Shown here piece by piece: positions 1-8,986 of a stretch of DNA of 64,000 nt. Location: NCBI GenBank assembly GCA_963708165.1, contig OY970187.1:1054001-1118000 (forward strand). Direction: 5' to 3'. How positions within the stretch are numbered: position 1 is the first letter of the stretch; each line of letters starts with the position of its first letter. A program made the position numbers and the translations under genes. Below the pieces are notes generated by a model. The model was not told the DNA's origin. It worked only from the letters and a program-made list of their open reading frames with translations, and did not search any database. This DNA is from Rubricoccus sp963708165 (GTDB lineage Bacteria; Bacteroidota; Rhodothermia; Rhodothermales; Rubricoccaceae).

Positions 1-985
<985 letters not shown>

Positions 986-1151
986 GCGAAGGGCGCGAGA
1001 GTCACGCGCCGGAAAAGCGAGCGCCGCGCGGGCGGCGGGGAAACCTCGCGGAAGCGGGGCCGGGCGATACCGGGAGCGAAACGGGCAAGTTCCGAATGCG
1101 CGTGCCCCCGCGCCTTCTCTTCGCACGCACGCCTCCGAGACGGGCTCCGGG

Positions 1152-1169
1152 CGCCAGAGGCCTCTGGCG
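1152..1169. repeat. 18-bp palindrome CGCCAGAGGCCTCTGGCG
   Basis: Two inverted copies of the 10-base word, joined through AGGCCT. It abuts the stop codon of the TPR lipoprotein gene (stop at 1170-1172, minus strand). The remaining 166 bases up to the ftsH start show no other gene. Confidence 0.9.
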
Positions 1170-4100
1170 CTATTCGCTGCTCAGGTCTTCGAGGCTGAGC
1201 AGACGCAGCGTGACAAGCGGCACGATGCTGGCGCCAGCACCCTGCACTTCGGCCGGAAGATCCTCGCGCACGCCGAACGCATCGGGGCGTGTCTCGAACT
1301 GGCCCACGACGATGCGGTAGCCATCGCCGTCGCGCACGGCCGCGGCGCGGATGTCACGCGCGAGATAATCCGTGAGGATGATCTGAACGGCCGCAGCATC
1401 GGGCACGCGCTGGGCGCGCCACGTAAACCCGCCGAGGGCAGAGTCGAGCGGCTCGGTGCCCTCAAAGCCGTACTGGACATAGATCTCGGGCTCTTCCACC
1501 TGCTCTACCGCCGTGCTCACCTCGGCGCCAGAGGCCTCTGGCGCCAGGCCTCCCAAGAGGGCAGCCGCCGTCCGTGCGTAGGCGGAGCCGGGCGCACGCG
1601 TCTGGACGAGTGCCAGCACGTCGGCGACTGTGGGTCCCGCCGGGACGGCAGACACAGGGTCTGCGGCCGGGACGAACTCCACAGAACCGGGTGCTTCAGA
1701 GCCTGCCGCTTCAGAGCCTGACGCTTCAGAGCCGAGCGTTTCGAGGTCCGGTACCACAGGATCGCCTGCGAGAGGGTCGGGCGTCGCCAGAGGCTGTGCG
1801 TCCTCTGGGTCCGGCAGTACGCTCTCTTCGCGGTCCGGCAGCGCCTCTGGCGTCAGCGTCGAGTCTGCAGGTGTGGGCTCGCCGAGCTCTGGTGCTGGGG
1901 GCGGAGCGCCCACGCGTTGCTGGCTGCTCGTTCGCACCTCATCCTCGTCGATCTGGCGGACCGGCTCGTCACTCGCACGATCGCGCAACGGCACCTCTCT
2001 CCTCTCGGCTGAAACAGACGGGACGAGTTCCAAATCCCCTCCCTCGGTTCTCACGACTCGTCCCGCCGGGGCCGAAGGCTCAGGTGGTGCTTCCGGCACC
2101 TCCACCTGCCTCGGCGCAGGCGCGGGCTGCGGTGTGGTGCGTTCGGGACGCGTGTATGCGGGCTTGCCGGGCACCGTGCTCTGCTGTGTTCTCGCAGGCT
2201 TTCCGGGCACCACGCTTTCGGGGACCACGCTTTCGGGCGCCGCAGCGGGCGTCTGGGGTTGCGGAATCGCGCCGACTCTCGGCGCCGCGCCAGAGGCCTC
2301 GGTCGCAGCGGGCGCCTCTGGCGGCCCAGGGATCAGCGCCGTGCCTGGAGCAGACGCGCGCTCGGGAAACAGTCCCACTGGAAGCAGCGAGTCGGGCAGC
2401 GGCCTCAGCACATCGAAGCCGTCGGCGCGGGCCCACTCGATGTAGGTGGCCGAGGCCGCGAGCAGCGCACGCGGCCCGACCGTCACGCGCGAGGAATCGA
2501 CGGCGAGGGCGAGAAAACCCCCGACCGCTTCCGGGTACGCCTTCTCGCGCCAGAGGCTGCGCACCGCCTCGTAGGCCACCGACGTGGAATCGATGGTGAC
2601 GGCCTCTGGCGTGGGCTCCATGCCCAGGCGAAGCCGAGCCGAGCCTGCGAGCGAGGATTCCGGCGCCTCTTCGATCAGTTCGCGGTAGAGAGCCTCGGCG
2701 GTTTCGGTATCGCCTCTGGCGGTTTCGACCTCGGCGAGTGCGAAGCGGATCTGCTGACCCACCTCTGGCGCGGGTCCGTCGCCCAGCGCAAGGGTATAGA
2801 GCGCTGCGGCAGAGTCCGGGCGCGCGAGGGAGAAGAACAGGCTATTGGCGGCTTCGTAGCGCAGCGCGGCGCGCTCGGAGCGCAGTGTGACCAGGGCCGC
2901 GGGCGTACGCGGGATCGGCGAGAGGTCCAGTGGCGTCGGGCCGCCGAGCGGCGTGTTGGCACCCGACCGCGAGGGGTCTAGGCCAGGACCGACGAGGGCT
3001 GCGACGCCCCCCGACTCGATGGCTGCCGAGCGGCGCCAGTTGGGCACAAGCCCGCGGTCTCCCCACACGCGCTGGAAGTTGAGAAGGTTGGCCTGAACGC
3101 TGGAGAGCTCGCGGAAGCTCAGGAAACCGAGGTCGCGCCCGCCCGCATTCGCGGCTGCAACGCCGCTCACGCCTGCCCCCGGAATGCCCTGCCGCGTCGT
3201 GCCGCCCGGAACCCCTTCGTCGCCTCGGATGACCGGCCCCGAGCCGCCGCCGAAGTCTTGTGCAGCACGCGTCTCAGCCAGTCGCCGCTGCTCCTCGCGG
3301 TACTCCACCAGGCGCTGCGCTTCGATGGCCTGAATGCGAGCCGCAAACGCGTCATCGTCCAAGTTTCCGAGTTCGTAGAGGGAATCGGCCTCTGCCAAGC
3401 GTACCGCTACGCTGGAGTATGCTTTGAACGCTCCGGCAGTGCGCCGCACATTGAGAAGCGCCGCGCGCGTCGGGGCCTCGCCGGGCGAGAGCGAGGTGCG
3501 GAGGGCCGTTGACGCGGTGTCGAAGTGTGCCGAGGCGCGCACAAAGTCGCCTCGGGTGTCGCGGTAGAACTCGGCGAGGCGCGCGTGGGTCTCGCCGCGC
3601 AACGAGCCGCCCGCCATGAGCGGGTCGTACAACACGGAGCGCATGGCTTCGAGCGCATCATCGGTCTCGCCAGAGGCTGCGAGCAGGCGACCGTAGGCCA
3701 GTTCCACCTCGGCGCGGTGCACGTAGTTCTTGTCGTCGCGCCGCATCCGGCGGATGAGGTCGATGGCCTCTGGCGTCTGCCCGGCGTCCAAGCCGAGTAC
3801 GAGCGCCTGGTTGAGCTTGGCCGCGTAGGCCAGTTCGTAGGGCGGCTGGCGGCGGCTGACCTCGCCATATGCCTCGGTTGCCTCGGCGTACTTGCCGTCG
3901 GATTCTAGAACCTGGCCGAGAAGCATCCAGCCGCGCGCTGCAAAATCGCTGTCGCGTTCGTCTTCCAGGCCGTCGCGCAGCGACGCGATGGCCTCGGGAT
4001 AGCGGCCTTCGCGGGCGAAAAGCTCGCCCAGCACCAGCCGGATCCGCGCCAGGTCGCCGCGGTTGCCCTCGGCCGCACCCAGGCGCTCCTGCAAGATGGT

Positions 4101-4592
4101 CGTCCCCTCCTCGTAGCGCTGCGCCGCGCCCAGCGTGCGGCCCAGCCAGATCCGCGCCTCGTCGGCCAGGCGCTCGTTGCCGCGCACGGTCGCCAACTCG
4201 ATGGTCTCGCGGAACTTCTGCTCGGCGCCGACCGAGTTGTTCTGGTAGTAGTACGCCTTGCCGATCAGGAACAGCGCGTCGTCGGCCCACTTCGAGTCGC
4301 CTCTGGCGCGAAGCAGTTCGCTGCTCTTGTCGATGGCCTCCTGGAATCCCGACCCGCGCCCGCCAGAGGCCGAGGGGTAGAGCGAGAGCAGCCGCGTGCG
4401 GTCGATGACCTGATCCGGGCGGTCGAGCTGCTGCTCGCCTTCCTCTAGCACGCGCGAGGCGTTGTAGTAGGCGTTGTAGTACGCGCGGAAGTCGTTGTAG
4501 CGGTTTCCGAAGAGCGCGCCACAGCCTGCGAACAGGAAGGCGGTCCCCAGAAGGGTGGCGGAAAACAGGGCGCGGCGGAGCGCTGGGCGCAT
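1170..4592 (-). CDS. PorW/SprE-like TPR lipoprotein with C-terminal SPOR-like domain
   Basis: Long exported lipoprotein of 1140 residues. The N-terminus has a signal peptide ending in the lipobox FAGC (Cys near residue 24). A YNDFRAYYNAYYNA stretch follows, resembling the start of the type IX secretion lipoproteins PorW/SprE, and then many tetratricopeptide-like helical repeats over about residues 60-700. A low-complexity Pro/Glu/Ser linker with short tandem repeats (GSEA units, SVVPGKPA units) leads to a C-terminal SPOR-like domain (YRIVVGQFETR, about residues 1070-1110). TPR modules scaffold protein complexes and SPOR domains bind septal peptidoglycan. A role in type IX secretion is inferred from the N-terminal similarity and from a secreted cargo protein at 49.3 kb. 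It could instead be a general envelope TPR lipoprotein. Confidence 0.72.
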   Translation of the reverse strand: MRPALRRALFSATLLGTAFLFAGCGALFGNRYNDFRAYYNAYYNASRVLEEGEQQLDRPDQVIDRTRLLSLYPSASGGRGSGFQEAIDKSSELLRARGDSKWADDALFLIGKAYYYQNNSVGAEQKFRETIELATVRGNERLADEARIWLGRTLGAAQRYEEGTTILQERLGAAEGNRGDLARIRLVLGELFAREGRYPEAIASLRDGLEDERDSDFAARGWMLLGQVLESDGKYAEATEAYGEVSRRQPPYELAYAAKLNQALVLGLDAGQTPEAIDLIRRMRRDDKNYVHRAEVELAYGRLLAASGETDDALEAMRSVLYDPLMAGGSLRGETHARLAEFYRDTRGDFVRASAHFDTASTALRTSLSPGEAPTRAALLNVRRTAGAFKAYSSVAVRLAEADSLYELGNLDDDAFAARIQAIEAQRLVEYREEQRRLAETRAAQDFGGGSGPVIRGDEGVPGGTTRQGIPGAGVSGVAAANAGGRDLGFLSFRELSSVQANLLNFQRVWGDRGLVPNWRRSAAIESGGVAALVGPGLDPSRSGANTPLGGPTPLDLSPIPRTPAALVTLRSERAALRYEAANSLFFSLARPDSAAALYTLALGDGPAPEVGQQIRFALAEVETARGDTETAEALYRELIEEAPESSLAGSARLRLGMEPTPEAVTIDSTSVAYEAVRSLWREKAYPEAVGGFLALAVDSSRVTVGPRALLAASATYIEWARADGFDVLRPLPDSLLPVGLFPERASAPGTALIPGPPEAPAATEASGAAPRVGAIPQPQTPAAAPESVVPESVVPGKPARTQQSTVPGKPAYTRPERTTPQPAPAPRQVEVPEAPPEPSAPAGRVVRTEGGDLELVPSVSAERREVPLRDRASDEPVRQIDEDEVRTSSQQRVGAPPPAPELGEPTPADSTLTPEALPDREESVLPDPEDAQPLATPDPLAGDPVVPDLETLGSEASGSEAAGSEAPGSVEFVPAADPVSAVPAGPTVADVLALVQTRAPGSAYARTAAALLGGLAPEASGAEVSTAVEQVEEPEIYVQYGFEGTEPLDSALGGFTWRAQRVPDAAAVQIILTDYLARDIRAAAVRDGDGYRIVVGQFETRPDAFGVREDLPAEVQGAGASIVPLVTLRLLSLEDLSSE

Positions 4593-4762
4593 CGATCCGA
4601 GAGGCTAGAGAGCAAGAGGGTAGAGATCGCCGGGAGCGCGCACCGTGTGGGGGACGCCAAAACTACGCCGCCCGCCTGCGCTCCGAAGGGCACGAACGGC
4701 GCACCGCCGCGATGCGTGCCTGGGCCGCTGCGCGGGTTCCGAGCAAAGCTGCTTCGCTCTCA

Positions 4763-4780
4763 GCCTCTGGCGCCAGAGGC
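4763..4780. repeat. 18-bp palindrome GCCTCTGGCGCCAGAGGC
   Basis: Perfect self-complementary copy in the gap between the TPR lipoprotein start and the pyruvate kinase stop. Confidence 0.92.
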
Positions 4781-4944
4781 CGTTCCATTCCCTCCAGACC
4801 CTCATCCCGACAGGGCCCGTTCGGCTGCGCTCAGGACAGGCTCCGCGACGCGGCGATCTAGTGTTCCAGAGCTTGGCTGCATGGGATTGCTGCGCTTCGC
4901 TCGCAATGACACCGGTTTTGTTAGGTCTCTAGAAGCCAGTCTCA

Positions 4945-4999
4945 ACCTCTGGCGCCAGAGGCACCCGCCAGAGGCCTCTGGCGAGACCTGCCTCTGGCG
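4945..4999. repeat. Cluster of five half-words (two palindromes plus one single)
   Basis: An ACCTCTGGCGCCAGAGGC copy (one base off the palindrome) is followed by CGCCAGAGGCCTCTGGCG and a single GCCTCTGGCG, ending just before the pyruvate kinase stop codon. This is one of the densest clusters in the window. Confidence 0.88.
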
Positions 5000-5008
5000 A
5001 GACGCGCG

Positions 5009-6454
5009 CTAAATCCAGTCCTCACCCAGCGTTGTCACGTGCACCATGTTCGTCTTGCCGACGGCCACCAACGGCAGTCCTGCCGTCACGACGACGTGAT
5101 CGCCAGAGGCGCCCAGCCCTTCTTCCACCATCTTGCGGTGGATCGTGCGGATGCCGTCGTCGGTGTGCTCCTGGAAGGGGATTTTGATCGCCTCGGTCCC
5201 CCACGTCAGGCCCATGCGGCCGACGGTCTTCTCGCTGTCCGTAAACGCGTAAATGGGCATGTCCGGCCGGTGGCTCGCAATCTCGCGAGCGGTGCTGCCG
5301 GAGTGCGTGAGGCAGCAGACGGCGCGTGCTTCGATGGCGCCGGCGAGATGAACGGCCTGGGACGAAATGGCACGGGTGATCTGCGACGCCTCGCCGGTGT
5401 CGTCCGTATCCATCGCCGCGCGCCCGCCCAGGCGGCGGCGGTTGCTCTCGGCCTCGCGCACGATCTCGTCCATGATCTCGACGGCGCGCGTCGGGAATTT
5501 GCCCGCGGCGGTCTCGCCCGAGAGCATCACGGCGTCGGTCCCGTCCAAGACGGCGTTGGCCACGTCGGTCGCCTCGGCGCGTGTCGGGCGCGGGTTTTCC
5601 ATCATGCTTTCCAGCATCTGCGTGGCCGTGATCACCGGCTTCGACGCCTGCAGGCACCCGCGGATGAGCTGCTTCTGCACGATGGGCACGCGCTGAATGG
5701 GGATCTCGACGCCCAGATCGCCTCTGGCGACCATGATGCCATCGGCCGCGCGGAGAACCGCGTCGAAGTTCTCGACCGCCTCTGGCTTCTCCACCTTGGC
5801 GATGATGCCGACCGCCTTGCCCTCGGCGCGGATGCGCTGCGCGAGGTTCTCGATGTCGCGAGCGGTGCGCACGAACGAGAGCGCGATAAACTCCACGTCC
5901 TGCGTGAGCCCGAACGCGAGGTCCTCGATGTCCTTGGGCGTCATGCCCGGCCGCGCCGCCACGATCTGCGGCAGGTTGACGCCCTTGCGCGTCTTGAGGA
6001 TGCCGCCGATGACGACCTCCGTCACTACGTCCTGGCCGTCCACGTCGATGATCTTGAGTTCGATGTTGCCGTCGTCGATCAGGATGCGACCGCCCTGCAC
6101 GACCTCTTCCGCCATCGCGTCGTAGCTGATGTGCACGCGCTCGGCGGTACCCATGGCCACAGGCTGCGCCGTGAGCCGGATCGTGTTGCCGGGGTGGATG
6201 AGAGCGCCGCCCTCCTCCATCACGCCGAGCCGAATCTTGGGACCCTGCAAATCTTGCAGGATGGGCACCACGCGGCCCAGCTTTTTCGCCTCCTCGCGCA
6301 CCGTCCCGATGCGGCGCTCGTGATCGGCGTGGGTGCCGTGGGAGAAGTTCATCCGGGCGACATCCATCCCGGCTTTGATCAGCGCGTGGATGGCGTCGCG
6401 GTCGTCCGACGCAGGGCCGAGGGTGCAGACGATTTTGGTGCGGCGAGTCCGCAT
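5009..6454 (-). CDS. pyk: Pyruvate kinase
   Basis: Catalyses the last step of glycolysis, phosphoenolpyruvate plus ADP to pyruvate plus ATP, in the cytoplasm. The 481-residue product has the usual length for bacterial enzymes. It opens with TKIVCTLGPAS and MNFSHG and carries the active-site region IMVARGDLGVEIP and the signature ITATQMLESM. The conserved EATDVANAVLDGTDAVMLSGET block follows, with a complete C-terminal effector domain. The ATG at 6454 gives the expected N-terminus. It stands alone between repeat-bearing gaps, and no regulatory site was recognised. Confidence 0.97.
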   Translation of the reverse strand: MRTRRTKIVCTLGPASDDRDAIHALIKAGMDVARMNFSHGTHADHERRIGTVREEAKKLGRVVPILQDLQGPKIRLGVMEEGGALIHPGNTIRLTAQPVAMGTAERVHISYDAMAEEVVQGGRILIDDGNIELKIIDVDGQDVVTEVVIGGILKTRKGVNLPQIVAARPGMTPKDIEDLAFGLTQDVEFIALSFVRTARDIENLAQRIRAEGKAVGIIAKVEKPEAVENFDAVLRAADGIMVARGDLGVEIPIQRVPIVQKQLIRGCLQASKPVITATQMLESMMENPRPTRAEATDVANAVLDGTDAVMLSGETAAGKFPTRAVEIMDEIVREAESNRRRLGGRAAMDTDDTGEASQITRAISSQAVHLAGAIEARAVCCLTHSGSTAREIASHRPDMPIYAFTDSEKTVGRMGLTWGTEAIKIPFQEHTDDGIRTIHRKMVEEGLGASGDHVVVTAGLPLVAVGKTNMVHVTTLGEDWI

Positions 6455-6522
6455 GGGCAGAGGGCGTGGGCGAGGAGGGCCCGGAAGCTACGCGCCTGCC
6501 CTCCTCTCGTCTGCCCTGATCC

Positions 6523-6540
6523 GCCTCTGGCGCCAGAGGC
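6523..6540. repeat. 18-bp palindrome GCCTCTGGCGCCAGAGGC
   Basis: Perfect copy in the 133-base gap between pyk and the downstream end of the response regulator gene. Two single CGCCAGAGGC words follow at about 6562 and 6579. Confidence 0.92.
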
Positions 6541-6587
6541 CCGCCCTATCTTCTACCGTCTCGCCAGAGGCTGCGTCTCGCCAGAGG

Positions 6588-7277
6588 CTACTCGACCTTT
6601 GCAGCGTCGCCGGTGGCCAAGCCGAGCGCGTTGGTCGTCCAGTCGTAGCAGAAGCGCGCCAGCTCGGCGCCGCTCTGCAGGCCCAGCTTGCGCTTGACGT
6701 TGGCGCGGTAGCTCTCGATGGTCTTGACCGAGAGGCTGAGTTCCTCGGCGATCTCGCGCGTGGAAAGCCCGCGGCCGATAAAGCGCACCACTTCCGTCTC
6801 GCGGTCCGAGAGGTCCTCGACTGGCTTGCGCCCTTCGCCGCCTTCGATGGTGCGCCGCACCATGTCGTCGGCGAGAGCAGGCGAGACATACAGCTCGCCG
6901 CCCAAAATGCGGCGAATCGCAGGCACGATGGCCGCCGGGTCACCCTGCTTGGACAGGTAGCCCTGAGCACCTGCGCGGAGGACGCGCTCGGCGTAGTACG
7001 CCTCTTGGTGCATCGAGAGGACGAGGATCGGGACGTCTTCGTTGCGTGCGCGGATGTGCCGGATGAGATCCAGCCCAGACCCTTTCTTCAGCCCGATGTC
7101 GACCGTGATAAAGTCGAAGTCTTGCCGGTCGATGAGTTGGAGCGCGTCGTCCGACGACTCGGCCTCGCCGGTGATGCGAAGGTCGGGCTCCGCGTTGAAG
7201 AGCTTTTCCAGGCCGTGCCGGACGATGGAGTGATCGTCGACGACGAGAATGCGTATAAACGTGCCAGAGGCAGACAT
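6588..7277 (-). CDS. NarL/FixJ-family response regulator
   Basis: Two-component DNA-binding regulator of 229 residues. An N-terminal receiver domain (ILVVDDHSIVRHG, phospho-acceptor Asp in TVDIGLKKGSG, conserved Lys in YLSKQGD) is joined to a C-terminal LuxR-type helix-turn-helix (LSDRETEVVRF, STREIAEELSLSVKTIESY). The start at 7277 is preferred because the receiver fold begins about ten residues later; a longer frame to 7364 adds 29 residues without family character. No kinase is adjacent, so its partner is unknown. The upstream region holds a dyad at 7351-7377 that may be its operator. Confidence 0.93.
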   Translation of the reverse strand: MSASGTFIRILVVDDHSIVRHGLEKLFNAEPDLRITGEAESSDDALQLIDRQDFDFITVDIGLKKGSGLDLIRHIRARNEDVPILVLSMHQEAYYAERVLRAGAQGYLSKQGDPAAIVPAIRRILGGELYVSPALADDMVRRTIEGGEGRKPVEDLSDRETEVVRFIGRGLSTREIAEELSLSVKTIESYRANVKRKLGLQSGAELARFCYDWTTNALGLATGDAAKVE

Positions 7278-7350
7278 GTAGAGGACAGCGGGGGCGCTGT
7301 GCAGAGAGGGAAGGATCGTCGCGAACCCCCCGCTCGGGCCTTGCGACACC

Positions 7351-7377
7351 GGGAGTATACACATAGTGTATTCCCCC
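7351..7377. promoter_or_regulatory. Imperfect dyad, candidate operator
   Basis: Arms GGGAGTATACAC and GTGTATTCCCCC flank a 3-base ATA centre, and 10 of 12 positions pair. It lies between the divergently read response regulator and the DUF2279 gene, in locally A/T-richer DNA. A second GGGGTATTCCTCCC-like stretch follows at about 7388. The position suits an operator, but the binding protein is unknown. Confidence 0.4.
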
Positions 7378-7485
7378 AGATGGGCATGGGGTATTCCTCC
7401 CGTACTCTAGAGTTCCCGCCTCCCACCCCGCGTGCGCCTCCTCCATCATCCTCACATATACACTGCCGTACATAGCGTCGGCCCA

Positions 7486-7503
7486 GCCTCTGGCGCCAGA
7501 GGC
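7486..7503. repeat. 18-bp palindrome GCCTCTGGCGCCAGAGGC
   Basis: Perfect copy just upstream of the listed DUF2279 start. In that gene's frame it would encode PLAPEA. Confidence 0.92.
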
Positions 7504-7528
7504 CGATTCTGTAGCCGTCGCGGACACG

Positions 7529-8284
7529 TTGCGGCACACCCGCACGCCGAGCACGTGGGGGACGGTCGCCGTGGCCTCTGGCGCGGTCGCGCTGGGCGTT
7601 CTCGAAACCGCGCGACGCACCCAAGACGACAGACGGCTGACGGGGCCGTTTGACATCTCCGCCGAGTGGGCATACGCCGACGGCGCCGACAAGCTGGGGC
7701 ACATGATTTCCTCTGGCGTGCAGGCCGAGGCGTACGCCGCCGCCTACCAGCTCGCAGGCCACTCCGAGACGAGTGCTGCCACGTGGGGCGCGGCCACATC
7801 TTTCGCCTGGATGTTGTATTACGAAGCGTTAGACGGGTATGGGCGCCGCGAAACCTTCGACCCGACCGACCTCGCGGCCAACGCCGTCGGCGCGGGGCTC
7901 GTGGCCGCGCGCGCACATGTCCCAGCCTTAGATGCGGCACGCCTCAAGATTTCCTACTGGCCCTCTGGCGACAGCTGCGACGCGACCTGCGACTACGGCG
8001 GGCAGACCGCGTGGCTCGCCGTCACGCCGCGCGCCCTCGCGCCAGAAGCCGAGTGGCTGCCGCTGTGGCTGAACGTGGCCGTGGGTTACGGCGTGCGCGA
8101 GGGCAGCGTGAGCCGGGGCGGCTTCGACGAAAACCACGTCACGCTGGCGCTCGACTTCGAGCCTGCGGGCCTGCCTCTGGCGGGACCGGTCTGGGAGGCG
8201 GTGCTCCCGTTCCTGCGGCGCGTGCACCTGCCCGCACCCGGCGTGCGTCTCACGCCCCGGCCGCGCTTCGTGCTCGCGTACTGA
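7529..8284 (+). CDS. DUF2279-family putative periplasmic protein
   Basis: About 250 residues containing the DUF2279 (YfiM-like) pattern: an early ADKLGHM motif, a middle SFAWMLYYEALDGYG helix and FDPTDLAANAVGAGL. Function is unknown; relatives are predicted envelope proteins. The N-terminus is uncertain. The listed start is a TTG, but the same frame is open far upstream and reads IILTYTLPYIASAQ followed by PLAPEADSV, which looks like the end of a signal peptide. No ATG or GTG is visible there in frame. Either a non-standard start is used or an upstream base is wrong. The palindrome at 7486-7503 would then lie inside the coding region. Confidence 0.68.
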   Translation: MRHTRTPSTWGTVAVASGAVALGVLETARRTQDDRRLTGPFDISAEWAYADGADKLGHMISSGVQAEAYAAAYQLAGHSETSAATWGAATSFAWMLYYEALDGYGRRETFDPTDLAANAVGAGLVAARAHVPALDAARLKISYWPSGDSCDATCDYGGQTAWLAVTPRALAPEAEWLPLWLNVAVGYGVREGSVSRGGFDENHVTLALDFEPAGLPLAGPVWEAVLPFLRRVHLPAPGVRLTPRPRFVLAY

Positions 8285-8332
8285 GCCTCTGGCGCCGGTC
8301 AGGTTTGTCGCCAGAGGCTCGGCGCCAGAGGC
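8285..8332. repeat. Three half-words between convergent genes
   Basis: GCCTCTGGCG at 8285-8294 starts immediately after the DUF2279 stop. CGCCAGAGGC follows at 8309-8318 and again at 8323-8332. The separated inverted arms could form a hairpin, but there is no T-run. Confidence 0.85.
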
Positions 8333-8343
8333 TTAGCGGTCGG

Positions 8344-8913
8344 CTAGCGGTCCAGGCGCATCACGGTCAACTCGGTGCGCACGCCGGGTGCCCCGCCAGA
8401 GAGACGCTCCAGCATCGCCTCGGTCTCGGGAAGGGCGCGCCACGCGGCCCACTCGGCCACGGATGCAAAGCTGAACTGTGCCTCCACAGACGTGTCGCCC
8501 TCGGGCGTGCTCGCCGCCGAAAGCGAGCCCAGGCTTCTGGCGTCCGCGAGCGCCACGAGAAAGTCCGTTGCGGCGCCAGAGGCAGTGCCCGAGACCTCGA
8601 AGCGAACGAGAGCTTGGCGAGCCGGAGCGTTCCAGGCATCGGGATGCGCCATCGCGGCGCTCGGCTGAGCGTCCGAACTCATCGCATGGGCCAGTAGAAT
8701 CAGCAGAGACCCGATGCCGTCGTCGTCGCGGAGCGCGCTGAGACGTACACGCGTGGCCGGATCGACCGTCACCTCGGAGATCGTTTCGATCTCAAACATG
8801 TCATCATAGACATCGTCCGTATCGATGATGTCGTCGGTCTCACCGGTGGAGGTCTGGGCGGCGGCGCCAGAGGCGAGCGCGAGAAAAAGGGCGAAGAGGA
8901 AGAAGCGTGTCAT
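8344..8913 (-). CDS. Secreted protein of unknown function
   Basis: 189 residues with a clear signal peptide (TRFFLFALFLALASGAAAQ), a short Asp-rich mature N-terminus (DDIIDTDDVYDD) and a mixed alpha/beta body. I do not recognise a family. The ATG at 8913 is chosen because it begins the signal peptide; the frame runs further upstream to 9174 without protein character. It lies downstream of the ABC permease gene on the same strand, 73 bases away, so it may be the last gene of that operon. It converges with the DUF2279 gene. Confidence 0.6.
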   Translation of the reverse strand: MTRFFLFALFLALASGAAAQTSTGETDDIIDTDDVYDDMFEIETISEVTVDPATRVRLSALRDDDGIGSLLILLAHAMSSDAQPSAAMAHPDAWNAPARQALVRFEVSGTASGAATDFLVALADARSLGSLSAASTPEGDTSVEAQFSFASVAEWAAWRALPETEAMLERLSGGAPGVRTELTVMRLDR

Positions 8914-8986
8914 GTGTGGAAAGGAATCATGTGCGCGGGGAAGACGGCCTCTGGCGGGTGCGCACGGTCGCGCCAGAGGCGAAACG

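Larger units (their letters stand above)
4593..5008. other. 416-base gene-free stretch with several repeat types
   Basis: No convincing gene. It holds an 18-bp palindrome at 4763-4780, a near-perfect one at 4945-4962, the opposite arrangement at 4966-4983 and a single word at 4990-4999. Between them are two motifs of another kind. One is a GGCTGCGCTCAGGACAGG-type word near 4823-4840. The other is a block with ATTGC/GCAAT arms at 4885-4906 followed by GACA, of the sort found dispersed between genes in many unrelated bacteria. Confidence 0.7.

Noticed and set aside
5039..6697. 552-residue open frame opposite pyruvate kinase
   Set aside because: High GC leaves long open frames on the antisense strand; the product has no family features while pyk on the other strand is unmistakable. 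The same applies to long antisense frames at 18952-21249, 21526-22674, 44782-46782 and 51668-53521.
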